In this document: positions 22,432-30,610 of the stretch, piece by piece | Position numbering within the stretch: the stretch's first letter is position 1 | Layout of the letters: each line of letters starts with the position of its first letter | Assembly: GCA_003175695.1 (NCBI GenBank) | Contig: PSRA01000135.1 | Span: forward strand, 1-32,283 | Length of the DNA stretch: 32,283 bases | Source: Bacteroidota bacterium | Lineage (GTDB): Bacteria > Bacteroidota > Bacteroidia > Chitinophagales > Chitinophagaceae | Direction of reading: 5' to 3' | Made by a program: the position numbers and the translations under genes | Notes under the pieces: model-generated | The model's input: only the letters and a program-made list of their open reading frames with translations | Told to the model about the DNA's origin: nothing | Databases searched by the model: none

Positions 22432-23774
22432 AAATAAAAAATATCCTGCCATACATTTTACTTGTCAGCACTGCAGCTAAAGCACAAAATGCGCCTGCGT
22501 CATTTACAGGGGATATTCAACCAGCGGTTTTTTCTCTCACTATGGTCATGCTGCACGACGTAGTAAGTCCGCCGGCCGCCAGCCGCTATTACGCTTATAG
22601 CATGATTGGCGCCTATGAAATTGTCAGCAGGAGTAATTCTTCCATGGTGAAGGGATCCGCATTTATCAAGCGCTTTCCTTCGTTCGTAATATCACTCGAT
22701 AATAAATCATATGATTATCGCATTGCTGCCGTTTATTGCATATTGGAGACGGGCAAACTGATGCTTCCATCAGGATCGAGACTGCAGGAAAGAGAAGATA
22801 AATGGTTCGATTCATTGCGCCGGAAGGGATATTCTGAAAAAATTCTTAAGCAATCGATAGCAGTGGCTGCTGAAGTGGCTAACCACGTAGTTGCCTGGTC
22901 AAAATTGGATAACTATAATCGATTAAGTGCTCAAATCAGGTATACGCCACTGAAGGGAGATGCTTATTGGTATCCTACACCACCTGCTTATATGGAAGCA
23001 GTGGAGCCGCATTGGCGGATCATCAAACCTTTTGTCATTGACACCTGCAATCAATTCAAGCCGCTGCCTCCTGTCGCCTTTAGCAAAGACAGTGGAAGCA
23101 AATTTTACATCATGGCCCGTGAAGTATATGACGTCTCAAAAAAACCGTTGGAGGAGCAGGAAAACATCGCGGCATTTTGGGATTGCAATCCATTTGCAGT
23201 CAGTTCATCAGGACATATGATGATCGGGTTCAAAAAAATTACCCCCGGAGGCCATTGGATGAATATTGCAGCTATTGCTGCCAGGAAGTCAAACCTGGAT
23301 TTTGATCATACTATCATGGTCCATTTGGTGGTAGCAATTACACAATCTGATGCATTTGTCAGTTGCTGGGACGAGAAATACCGGAGCAATCGAATCCGCC
23401 CTGAAACATATATCAACCGTTACATAGATCTCGAATGGAAGCCATTATTACAAACGCCGCCTTTTCCTGAATATACAAGCGGCCATAGTGTTGTTTCAAC
23501 TGCGTCAGCGGAAGTATTGAGTTTTTTGTTCGGGGACCGGTTGGGATTTACAGATGATTCTGAAATTTTATTTGGCATTCCTCCCCGCCAATTTCGTTCA
23601 TTCAGACAAGCATCCGAAGAAGCAGCGATCTCCAGGCTATACGGTGGTATTCATTACCGTGATGCCATAGAAAATGGGCAAACCGAAGGTAAGAAATTGG
23701 GGGAATTTGTTGTATCCAGGTTGAAAGCGGCTGGAATGACTCCGGTTCCGTTGGCTAGGACTGCCAGCAAATAA
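22428..23774 (+). CDS. Vanadium-dependent haloperoxidase / PAP2-superfamily protein
   Basis: A 448-residue secreted protein (signal peptide MKIKNILPYILLVSTAAKAQ). The vanadate/phosphate site of the PAP2-haloperoxidase superfamily is complete: Lys317 and Arg324 in KYRSNRIRP, Ser351-Gly352-His353 in EYTSGHS, and Arg403 and His409 in SRLYGGIHYRD. The spacing resembles the bacterial vanadium-haloperoxidase-like group rather than the short lipid phosphatases. Sequence cannot say whether it oxidises halides or hydrolyses a phosphate ester; both fit the site. The start codon overlaps the stop of the FG-GAP gene, so the two are coupled, and they are likely to work together in the periplasm or at the cell surface. 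Confidence 0.88.
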   Translation: MKIKNILPYILLVSTAAKAQNAPASFTGDIQPAVFSLTMVMLHDVVSPPAASRYYAYSMIGAYEIVSRSNSSMVKGSAFIKRFPSFVISLDNKSYDYRIAAVYCILETGKLMLPSGSRLQEREDKWFDSLRRKGYSEKILKQSIAVAAEVANHVVAWSKLDNYNRLSAQIRYTPLKGDAYWYPTPPAYMEAVEPHWRIIKPFVIDTCNQFKPLPPVAFSKDSGSKFYIMAREVYDVSKKPLEEQENIAAFWDCNPFAVSSSGHMMIGFKKITPGGHWMNIAAIAARKSNLDFDHTIMVHLVVAITQSDAFVSCWDEKYRSNRIRPETYINRYIDLEWKPLLQTPPFPEYTSGHSVVSTASAEVLSFLFGDRLGFTDDSEILFGIPPRQFRSFRQASEEAAISRLYGGIHYRDAIENGQTEGKKLGEFVVSRLKAAGMTPVPLARTASK

Positions 23775-23776
23775 TT

Positions 23777-24058
23777 TTAGCGTTGCCCCAATCGGGATTC
23801 ATTTGATTTTTTTTGATTTTTCGCTCCAAAAAACTTTTTTCCAATTGCGATGATAGCGATTAATACCCAAATGATGTTTACCACAGCAGATGGAACGGCA
23901 TTGTGATAAAATGTATTGACAATGAGAAAGGCACTTCCAAGAATATTCAGCACATAATACAAGGTTGTATCAGCAGTGATCTTTCCATACATATTTAGCC
24001 CGTATGCAATGATTACCATGACGGAACCAAGCCAGCCAATGACGTCAATCCAATTCAT
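23777..24058 (-). CDS. CBU_0592-like small membrane protein
   Basis: A 93-residue membrane protein from the ATG at 24058. It has WIDVIGWLGSVMVIIAYGLN, then MYGKITADTTLYYVLNILGS, then AFLIVNTFYHNAVPSAVVNI followed by WVLIAIIAIGKK, an order that matches the CBU_0592 family of small membrane proteins. Three transmembrane helices are expected, with a basic C-terminal tail. The function is unknown. The frame extended to 24079 depends on a TTG start. It converges on the haloperoxidase gene with 2 bases between them. Confidence 0.82.
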   Translation of the reverse strand: MNWIDVIGWLGSVMVIIAYGLNMYGKITADTTLYYVLNILGSAFLIVNTFYHNAVPSAVVNIIWVLIAIIAIGKKFFGAKNQKKSNESRLGQR

Positions 24059-24242
24059 AGTGCGTAGTTTGTGGGGCAATTTCAGGTTTTATTGAGTAGA
24101 ATAGCAATATTTCTTAGTTGGATACGTAGCGTATGAATTAATTTTCGCGTGTGTTCCTATGTTTCTATGAATCTGTTTGGCGGAAAAAGACAGCAGCTTC
24201 AAGGCTTTACAACCTATAGACACAGAGTCACACATAGACTAA

Positions 24243-25145
24243 ATGAAACATCTTACCATCATAGAAGCTCCCAGCAACCTCGGACTAATGCAACTCGCGC
24301 CCGCAAGAGAGCCGGGGGTAAGAAGACTACCCGATTGGCTCAGGAGACATTCTTTTCAGGAACAACTTCGGCCGGAAAAAATATTTAAAGTCGAGCCGCC
24401 ACCTTACAGCATGGACTATGATGACGAAGCAGGTGTGAGAAATGCTGAGGCTATTGCAGCTTATTCACAGGATTTGTCGGGGACCCTGAAAACTACGCTT
24501 AGTAAAAAGTCATTTTCGCTTGCAATTGGTGGCGATTGCAGCATACTTATCGGTTGTGGATTGGCGTTAAAATCGACAGGCGATTACGGGCTAATTTTTC
24601 TGGATGGACATACAGACTTCATCATGCCCCACAATTCTTTCACCAAGGGTGCAGCCGGCATGGATCTGGCCATCGTGACGGGACATGGTCATGATAAACT
24701 TTCTAATATTTCGGGAATGCGACCTTATTTTAAAGAAGAACATGTATTCGCGTTGGGTAACCGTTATTATGATGAAAGTTTTGTAGCCCCAATCCGCAAG
24801 TCCGCCATTCGATATTTTGACCTTATGACGATACGTGCAAAGGGTATTGGCAATATTGCCGATGAATTTTTGGTAATGGTTGAAAGACTGCGTCTGGATG
24901 GATTTTGGATTCACTTTGATGTGGATGTGCTTGACAATTCAATTATGCCTGCCGTTGATTCTCCACAAGACGATGGCTTGAGTTATTTGGAATTGAAAGA
25001 GATTTTGCCCTTACTGATCCAATCGCCTCTTTCAGTTGGAATGGACTTGACTATCCTCGATCCGGATTTGGATGTAAGTGGCGAAGTGACAAAAACTTTT
25101 GTGAAAAATATGGTGGAGATTTTTTTTGAAATGTCTCGTACTTGA
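24243..25145 (+). CDS. Arginase/agmatinase-family protein with a cysteine in the metal site
   Basis: A 300-residue ureohydrolase-fold protein. The manganese motifs are present: GGDCS (residues 96-100), DGHTD (Asp121, His123, Asp125) and HFDVDVLD (Asp226, Asp228). In arginase the first motif is GGDHS, and its His is a metal ligand; here it is Cys99. Cys has also been reported in some bacterial arginase-family proteins, from memory, so this may mark a subgroup rather than damage. The usual reaction is removal of urea from arginine or agmatine, or formamide from formiminoglutamate; the true substrate is open. It converges on the ATP-grasp gene (31 bases between the ends), so it is probably a neighbour rather than part of that operon. 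Confidence 0.85.
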   Translation: MKHLTIIEAPSNLGLMQLAPAREPGVRRLPDWLRRHSFQEQLRPEKIFKVEPPPYSMDYDDEAGVRNAEAIAAYSQDLSGTLKTTLSKKSFSLAIGGDCSILIGCGLALKSTGDYGLIFLDGHTDFIMPHNSFTKGAAGMDLAIVTGHGHDKLSNISGMRPYFKEEHVFALGNRYYDESFVAPIRKSAIRYFDLMTIRAKGIGNIADEFLVMVERLRLDGFWIHFDVDVLDNSIMPAVDSPQDDGLSYLELKEILPLLIQSPLSVGMDLTILDPDLDVSGEVTKTFVKNMVEIFFEMSRT

Positions 25146-25175
25146 GCGCTGATAAGAGACTAATTTATTTGAAAA

Positions 25176-26465
25176 CTACGTCTCGAAATAGCCGACGCTC
25201 CCGCCCACCCATTGCTTATCTTTATTATACCTCACCCCAATCATCTTTCCCTTACTAAGTCTAGCTAAATTGATTGCAAGCCGCGGTCTGGAATCACCAT
25301 CCATCCACATATACATCATCCTTATTTCAACCTTCGCAGGATTATCGGGAGTTTTAATTACATCGGCATATTTCACTTTGCGTTGTAAGATCCAATTTTC
25401 AGGATCCCTGATTTGATTGATATCCGATGGTTGGATATCGATGACAACGCCCTGTCCCGCAAAGGAAAACAAAGGCTTTAATACATAATTTTCCAGGTCT
25501 GCAGGCAATAGTTTGATCTCATTCAGGAAATACGTTTGAGGAACATACGGATGGTGAATAAAAGGCAAAGTGAATTTGCTGATTCGATAAAACCAGTTGG
25601 GATGAGGGATCCATTCCACATCCAGGTTTTGCCGGATATCGACGAAATTTCCCAATTTATCTTTTTGCGATTGCAAGTCATCAAAGATCACCCGGTTATA
25701 GATTCTTTCAACTTTTGTTTTTCTTCCAGATATTGAATGAATATAAAAGAGTTCTTTACCTTCCTGTATCAAATCACTTATACATACAGGTTCGATACCA
25801 AGATAATCCTGTGTGCAATAAAAATCAATCCTTGTTTTTTGCTCATGTGGCTTAATTTCAAGCAGGATCGTGTTCTCAGGAGAAGAATTTCCTACAACAA
25901 TTTTTTTCAGGTCACGCAGGTAAGTATCACGGTTATATCCCTGGAGGTATTGGCTATAATTGGCAGGAATCTCAAAATATTTTCTCAGCAGATCGGGATA
26001 ATAAACCTGGAATGCGAACAGAGTGGGGAAGCCCTGCATTTCGATTAATTGAGGCTCCAGTTCATCCTCCGTATTCAGACAAACTCCAAAATCAAAAGCA
26101 ATAAAATGCGAATGTTTGTTTTCATTCGGAACACGGTCAGCTGCGGGAATTGCTCTCTCAGTCATCTGCCCGAATCGTTCATCGGTGATGATATCAATGA
26201 TCGACTCACAGGCGCTGATCATTTTTTCATTAAAATCCTTTGGAACGAACACTGGCGTTTCGGCTATTCGAAATTCAATGGCGCCCGGATGGAGGCTGTT
26301 TAATTCCTTAAGAAAAGATGCATATTTCTCATTTGTGAATGCTGCGTTGAAAGCATTTCGCAGTGCCGGTACCATATTTCCGATTGTTCCTGAAGATACG
26401 AAATTAGTCTGGAGTCGATAGTCACGGTCGGCAGCATAGCTTAAAGCGACATGATCAGACTTCAA
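25176..26465 (-). CDS. ATP-grasp ligase, partner of the amidotransferase
   Basis: A 429-residue protein with a C-terminal ATP-grasp site: ENYVLKPLFSFAGQGV (Lys330 and a Gly-rich loop at 333-340), WILQRKV (hinge, 359-365), then EIRMMYMW (Glu380, Arg382) and NLARLSKGKMIGVRYNK (Asn399, Arg402) as metal and phosphate ligands. The middle has LEPQLIEMQGFPTLFAFQVY, reminiscent of the acid/amine ligases of the glutathionylspermidine synthetase type. ATP-grasp enzymes activate a carboxylate as an acyl-phosphate and join it to an amine. It starts with TTG at 26465, 11 bases inside the amidotransferase gene, and no ATG occurs until residue 31; the coupling fits two subunits of one enzyme. Substrates unknown. 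Confidence 0.78.
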   Translation of the reverse strand: MKSDHVALSYAADRDYRLQTNFVSSGTIGNMVPALRNAFNAAFTNEKYASFLKELNSLHPGAIEFRIAETPVFVPKDFNEKMISACESIIDIITDERFGQMTERAIPAADRVPNENKHSHFIAFDFGVCLNTEDELEPQLIEMQGFPTLFAFQVYYPDLLRKYFEIPANYSQYLQGYNRDTYLRDLKKIVVGNSSPENTILLEIKPHEQKTRIDFYCTQDYLGIEPVCISDLIQEGKELFYIHSISGRKTKVERIYNRVIFDDLQSQKDKLGNFVDIRQNLDVEWIPHPNWFYRISKFTLPFIHHPYVPQTYFLNEIKLLPADLENYVLKPLFSFAGQGVVIDIQPSDINQIRDPENWILQRKVKYADVIKTPDNPAKVEIRMMYMWMDGDSRPRLAINLARLSKGKMIGVRYNKDKQWVGGSVGYFET

Positions 26466-27288
26466 CTTTGTGGAGATTCTCGACCGCCAAATTGATAAAG
26501 TTGGGAATTATATGTGCGTACGTGGAGCGGATTTTATCGGGATCATTTAAATGCTCAATCATGCTCCTCCATTTTTTTTCGCCATGTTCCGCAATAACAG
26601 TTTTCTTTTTGTCATCTCGCTGCAAATACATGCTCATGCCCGTTGGGTCCGCTTCAGGATGGAATTGCGTTCCCAATATGTATTTATTGAATCGTATGGC
26701 CATGATCGCTCTTTCTAATGGCACATGTGGACGCTCTTTTTCAATGGCAAGAACATGGGCACCCATTTTCCTGAGTCTTGTCTGATCGGGTTGAATAGCT
26801 TGATAATCGCGGCTGTCAACTGCGTAGAATGGATCTCGCAAACCAATGAAAACCGGCTCCTTCACACCTTGCGCCTGCAGGTGGACAGGGAAAATGCCGA
26901 ACGCTGTTGATTTTCTCTTTGTTACTGCAGCGACTTTATAATATCTGCATACTAGTTGGAATGAATGACAGATGAGGAATACATACTTTTTGTCGGAGTT
27001 ATGAATAGATCGATTATGTGCCTGCACTTCCTCCAACCACGTGAAATACAGTTTTTCCCACTCATTGCCTTCGCTTTCGAGAGGGCTGCCGGGACCTCCC
27101 GTTGAGATGAAAATATCAAATGAAAGATCGGGGATTTGCATTTTCCGCCTGACATCAAATTCCTCCCATTCGACCAGAAGCTGATTGTCGGCAGCATATT
27201 GCGTAAGGATTTCTCTAAGGCAACGCATGCCCTGATTGGATTGTCCTTCATAGAGATCAAGAATTGCTACACGAATTTTCCGTTCCAT
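26455..27288 (-). CDS. Class I glutamine amidotransferase
   Basis: A 277-residue protein of the class I (triad) glutamine amidotransferase family. The triad is Cys107 in LICHSFQL, and His210 and Glu212 in GTQFHPE (numbers from the ATG at 27288; two more from 27294). An oxyanion/GGPGSP loop lies near residue 62-69 (STGGPGSP). The nucleophile motif differs from the usual G.C.G.Q, having S at the second glycine. Such domains hydrolyse glutamine and hand the ammonia to a partner synthetase. The neighbouring ATP-grasp gene overlaps by 11 bases and is the natural partner. A TAAGTTTG -7-like element lies at 27303-27296, so close to the ATG at 27294 that the shorter start at 27288 is more likely. Confidence 0.82.
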   Translation of the reverse strand: MERKIRVAILDLYEGQSNQGMRCLREILTQYAADNQLLVEWEEFDVRRKMQIPDLSFDIFISTGGPGSPLESEGNEWEKLYFTWLEEVQAHNRSIHNSDKKYVFLICHSFQLVCRYYKVAAVTKRKSTAFGIFPVHLQAQGVKEPVFIGLRDPFYAVDSRDYQAIQPDQTRLRKMGAHVLAIEKERPHVPLERAIMAIRFNKYILGTQFHPEADPTGMSMYLQRDDKKKTVIAEHGEKKWRSMIEHLNDPDKIRSTYAHIIPNFINLAVENLHKVEV

Positions 27289-27294
27289 ACGCAT

Positions 27295-27649
27295 GCAAAC
27301 TTAAGTTGTTTCGCGGAAACCCTGAATAGTCGACGGTTGACAGTTGTCAGTCTTCGAATTCTGCAACTCGAGTCTATTTGCAGAGAATATATTGAAAGAC
27401 CGACAACCTTCAACTGTCAACACACCATGTAAAGGGAAACATCTATTGGCTGGCAAGCTTTCCACTAAAATAGTAAACCCGTTTATCAATAAGTTTCTAT
27501 CTTTATTCCAGGCCTTTTAACTTTCGTTGGTCTGGTGACCCCGCTCCCGTCCGCACTACTTACTTATCAGAATAATAAGAAAAGATTTATTGATACGCTT
27601 CGTGACTTAATGAGCTTTCATTCCTTTGTTCAATCTAAAATAATCTTGT
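27295..27649. other. Intergenic region with inverted repeat
   Basis: A 355-base region between the divergent amidotransferase and sedolisin genes. It has no coding signal on either strand. Its main feature is the inverted repeat at 27336-27421. On the plus strand, TTCCTTTG about 27630 differs from the -7 consensus at one base, with no good upstream element. Confidence 0.5.
27336..27421. repeat. Inverted repeat with GTTGACAGTTG arms
   Basis: GTTGACAGTTG (27336-27346) is mirrored by CAACTGTCAAC (27411-27421), and the next bases, GTTGTCAGTCTT (27343-27354), are mirrored with one mismatch by AAGACCGACAAC (27395-27406). The arms overlap by a few bases on the left, and the right arm has a short extra piece (CTT). 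The span is about 86 bases. It looks like a decayed dispersed repeat rather than a regulator site. Confidence 0.55.
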
Positions 27650-29242
27650 ATGGCAAAGACAAAAAAACCTTCATCTTCCCCGAAAAGAAAATCGAAAGAT
27701 CCGGTAGAATTAAAAGGAAGTGCCAGAACTGTTCCACCGGGAAAAAATCTGGGAGCCGTCAATTTGAACGAAGTGATTGAAGTGACCGTCCGGCTACGGA
27801 GAAAAAACTCATTGGAAGATTATGTAAAAAAAATGGGCAACGATAATTCGAAAGTGTTAAGTCCGCAGGAGTTTGATGAGAAGTTTGGCGCTTCTGAAAA
27901 CGATATTCATCGCGTGGAAGAATTTGCGCAGCAGCATGATCTTACTGTTGTCGAATCTTCAGTAGCAAGGAGGAGTGTAATTCTAAGAGGTACAGTGCAG
28001 AATTTCTCCAAAGCCTTTGGCGTGTACTTATCCAATTATCAGCACCAGGACGGAAAAGTATTCCGCGGGAGAATGGGAAAAATAAATATTCCATCTGGCC
28101 TGGATGGGATCGTTGAGGGAGTATTTGGTTTGGATAACCGTCCTCAGGCAAGACCCATGTTTCAGATGATAAAAAACAGCGGACATCATTTGAAACAACA
28201 GGCAATGACTATTTCATATAATCCTAACGATGTTGCGAAAGCCTATAATTATCCAAAGGATGTAACAGGTGCGGGCCAGTGCATTGCCTTAATTGAACTG
28301 GGTGGCGGTTTCAGGGCTGCTGATATGAAAAATTATTTTGCAAAACTTGGAATACCTCAACCGTCGATTAAGGCAGTATCCATTGATGGTGCATATAATA
28401 ATCCTTCCACTCCTGATAGCGCGGATGGAGAAGTTGCGCTCGATATTGAAGTAGCCGGTGCGGTAGCAACAGGAGCAAAGATTGTCGTTTATTTCGCGCC
28501 GAATACTGATAAAGGATTTTTGGATGCTATCACCAGTGCGTTGCATGACACGGCAAATAAACCTTCGGTTATATCTATTAGTTGGGGCTCTTCTGAATCT
28601 AACTGGAGCGAACAAGCGATGGAAAACTTCAATCAAAGCTTTATATCTGCCGCTGCTTTGGGTGTTACGGTTGCTGTAGCAGCGGGAGACAATGGTTCTT
28701 CGGACGGACAAACAGATGGTAACGCCCACTGCGACTTTCCAGCCAGCAGTCCATATGCACTGGCGTGTGGCGGCACGCGTTTGGCAAATGGCACAGAAAC
28801 GGTGTGGAATGATGGGGACGGCTGGGCGACAGGTGGAGGCATCAGTGATATTTTTCCGGTTCCCGATTATCAAAAGACGATCAGCCTCCCTGATTCTGTC
28901 AATTCAAAATCGCATAAAGGAAGAGGAATGCCAGATATTGCCGCCAATGCCGATTCTCAAACCGGTTATAATGTGTTGGTAGACGGACAATGGAGCGTGA
29001 TTGGTGGGACGAGCGCAGTGGCTCCCTTGATGGCGGGCCTCGTTGCACTGGCCAATCAAAAACTGAAAAGAAATGTAGGCTTTATTAATCCCAAACTGTA
29101 TGCAGCAAAACCGGCAGTCTTTAAAGACATCAAAGATGGAAATAATATCACGGCGAAGGCTGGGGGATATACGGCTAAAAAAGGATGGGATGCTTGTAGT
29201 GGATTAGGTGTTCCATTGGGATCCGTGGTGGGAGTGCTTTAG
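27650..29242 (+). CDS. Sedolisin (S53) protease, pro-kumamolisin type
   Basis: A 530-residue serine-carboxyl protease. A propeptide occupies about residues 30-180; the catalytic domain starts near residue 185 (QAMTISYNPNDVAKAYNYP). The catalytic Glu261 and Asp265 lie in DGEVALDIEVAG, Asp347 of the oxyanion hole in AAGDNGSSDG, and the nucleophile Ser455 in GGTSAVAPL. FKDIKDGNN and the closing GWDACSGLG are typical of the calcium site. Such enzymes cut proteins best at acid pH, after removal of the propeptide. The N-terminus is short and basic (MAKTKKPSSSPKRKSKDP) with no signal peptide, as in some other kumamolisins, so export is unclear. It is a single gene; a strong shadow frame on the opposite strand is ignored. 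Confidence 0.92.
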   Translation: MAKTKKPSSSPKRKSKDPVELKGSARTVPPGKNLGAVNLNEVIEVTVRLRRKNSLEDYVKKMGNDNSKVLSPQEFDEKFGASENDIHRVEEFAQQHDLTVVESSVARRSVILRGTVQNFSKAFGVYLSNYQHQDGKVFRGRMGKINIPSGLDGIVEGVFGLDNRPQARPMFQMIKNSGHHLKQQAMTISYNPNDVAKAYNYPKDVTGAGQCIALIELGGGFRAADMKNYFAKLGIPQPSIKAVSIDGAYNNPSTPDSADGEVALDIEVAGAVATGAKIVVYFAPNTDKGFLDAITSALHDTANKPSVISISWGSSESNWSEQAMENFNQSFISAAALGVTVAVAAGDNGSSDGQTDGNAHCDFPASSPYALACGGTRLANGTETVWNDGDGWATGGGISDIFPVPDYQKTISLPDSVNSKSHKGRGMPDIAANADSQTGYNVLVDGQWSVIGGTSAVAPLMAGLVALANQKLKRNVGFINPKLYAAKPAVFKDIKDGNNITAKAGGYTAKKGWDACSGLGVPLGSVVGVL

Positions 29243-29257
29243 AGAGTTGGGCTACTC

Positions 29258-29318
29258 AAAAGAAAAAGCGGAGGGCGCCTAACTTGCACTCTCCGCTCTG
29301 TTCCTCTGCTCTTTCTTT
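29258..29318. repeat. Purine-rich inverted repeat between converging genes
   Basis: AGCGGAG (29267-29273) pairs with CTCCGCT (29291-29297), and the flanking CAAAAGAAAA on the left mirrors CTTTCTTTGA on the right with gaps. It lies between the sedolisin gene and the outer-membrane gene, which converge, so it can terminate both. The CGGAGGGCGC core also occurs at 18598-18607. Confidence 0.55.
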
Positions 29319-29336
29319 GAATCTTTGCAAGAAGCT

Positions 29337-30590
29337 CTAGTCATATCGACGACCCCTGGTATTCCATAAGTCGCGATAAGAAAAGATGAAGGTCATATTG
29401 AAATAATTCTCTTTGATCAAATTTCGATCAGTGGTTCCTTTAACTCCATATTGCAAAATGATATTTGTGGAAAGCGAACTTCTTTTTGCGTTGATTCCGA
29501 TACCAAATGTGCCGCCGACATCATTGATCGATTGACCATACACGTTTAGATAGGACTTATTGTAGTACAATCCGAATTGAAAGAAACTCGTTTCATACAG
29601 ATTGTTATAATAATTCTTTTTATTTGAAATTTCAAAACCCACCGAAGCTCTTTCACTGTTTTGAAGTGCATAATTGAATCCGGAAACATTCAGGGCAGAC
29701 CAATTCTGGAATTTATAATCTGCCACAAAAGTGTATTTCTTGTCCTTCGTAAGAGAAATACCTACCCCATAACTTTTTGGCAGGCTGAAAACTGTTTCGT
29801 TGATAGTTTCATTCTTTAATTGCGAAGAATCGATAGCCAGGATTGTTACACTGTTCTCCGCATGCAAATCAGTTCTGTTGGCAAAAGTTGCACCAAGGGA
29901 AAAATCCCATTTCTTTCCAATCTTGGTGTAGTATTGCATCCCATAATCGAAGTACAGATTGTATATCCACAGATTCCGATTCGTTGACACGTATGTTGCA
30001 GGTAAATTGGGACTTCCCAGGATTGTTTTTTGCGACATGGAGCCGAACAAATAAGAAGAGTTAATCCCAAGTGACAAATGATGAAATAGTTCGTAGGAAT
30101 TAGCCCAGTAGACCCGGTTAACACCTCCAAATCCTTCGGAATAGGAATTCGTTGTTTCGCCATTTGTACCCAGTATGGGTTGTGGCGCATTGAATTCATA
30201 ATTCTGCGAGCTGAATGGAACGAGACCAATACTTGTTCCCCAATGACGGGTTAACTTAATGCCCAATGCAAATCTTCTGAATGCAATATCTGAGGAGTTA
30301 TTATTAGTGGGGTCTATTGGTTTCCCGGTATAGTTGACAAATTTTCCACGAACCCCAATTTCGCCTGCGAAAAATTGATTATCCATGGCAGAGAAAGAAG
30401 CCGGGTTATTGCTGATCAGGCTTCGGCTATTCCTGAAGGCAATACCTGTATTGCCCATTCCGGTAGTTCTGTTGAAATAGCTGTCTTCAATATCACCAAT
30501 AGCTAAAATAGAGTATGGTGAATTATTGGTTTGAGCCGCGAGCCGGCTGCAGGAAAAAAGCAAAACCAATATGCTCAGTATAATTCTCAT
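29337..30590 (-). CDS. Outer membrane beta-barrel protein (FadL/OmpP1-like)
   Basis: A 417-residue outer membrane protein with a signal peptide (MRIILSILVLLFSCSRLAAQ). The mature N-terminus NSPYSILAIGDIEDSYFNRT and MGNTGIAFRNSRSLISNNPA are characteristic of the Bacteroidota family of FadL-like barrels. Many amphipathic strands follow and the last strand ends near FNMTFIFSYRD with an aromatic residue. Ligand unknown. It lies 20 bases downstream of the DUF4270 lipoprotein gene on the same strand, so the two should be co-transcribed and may form an outer membrane lipoprotein/barrel pair. Confidence 0.82.
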   Translation of the reverse strand: MRIILSILVLLFSCSRLAAQTNNSPYSILAIGDIEDSYFNRTTGMGNTGIAFRNSRSLISNNPASFSAMDNQFFAGEIGVRGKFVNYTGKPIDPTNNNSSDIAFRRFALGIKLTRHWGTSIGLVPFSSQNYEFNAPQPILGTNGETTNSYSEGFGGVNRVYWANSYELFHHLSLGINSSYLFGSMSQKTILGSPNLPATYVSTNRNLWIYNLYFDYGMQYYTKIGKKWDFSLGATFANRTDLHAENSVTILAIDSSQLKNETINETVFSLPKSYGVGISLTKDKKYTFVADYKFQNWSALNVSGFNYALQNSERASVGFEISNKKNYYNNLYETSFFQFGLYYNKSYLNVYGQSINDVGGTFGIGINAKRSSLSTNIILQYGVKGTTDRNLIKENYFNMTFIFSYRDLWNTRGRRYD

Positions 30591-30610
30591 TGCGTTATTT
30601 AGTTGTTCAG

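Noticed and set aside
24080-24242. Text-like repeat (ACACAGAGTCACACATAG) near the arginase gene
   Set aside because: It has no pairing partner nearby and I could not show that it is a copy of the purine-arm family.
28289-28873. Long open frame (194 codons) on the minus strand opposite the sedolisin gene
   Set aside because: It mirrors a strongly motif-supported gene on the other strand and has an Arg/Cys-rich composition without any family pattern.
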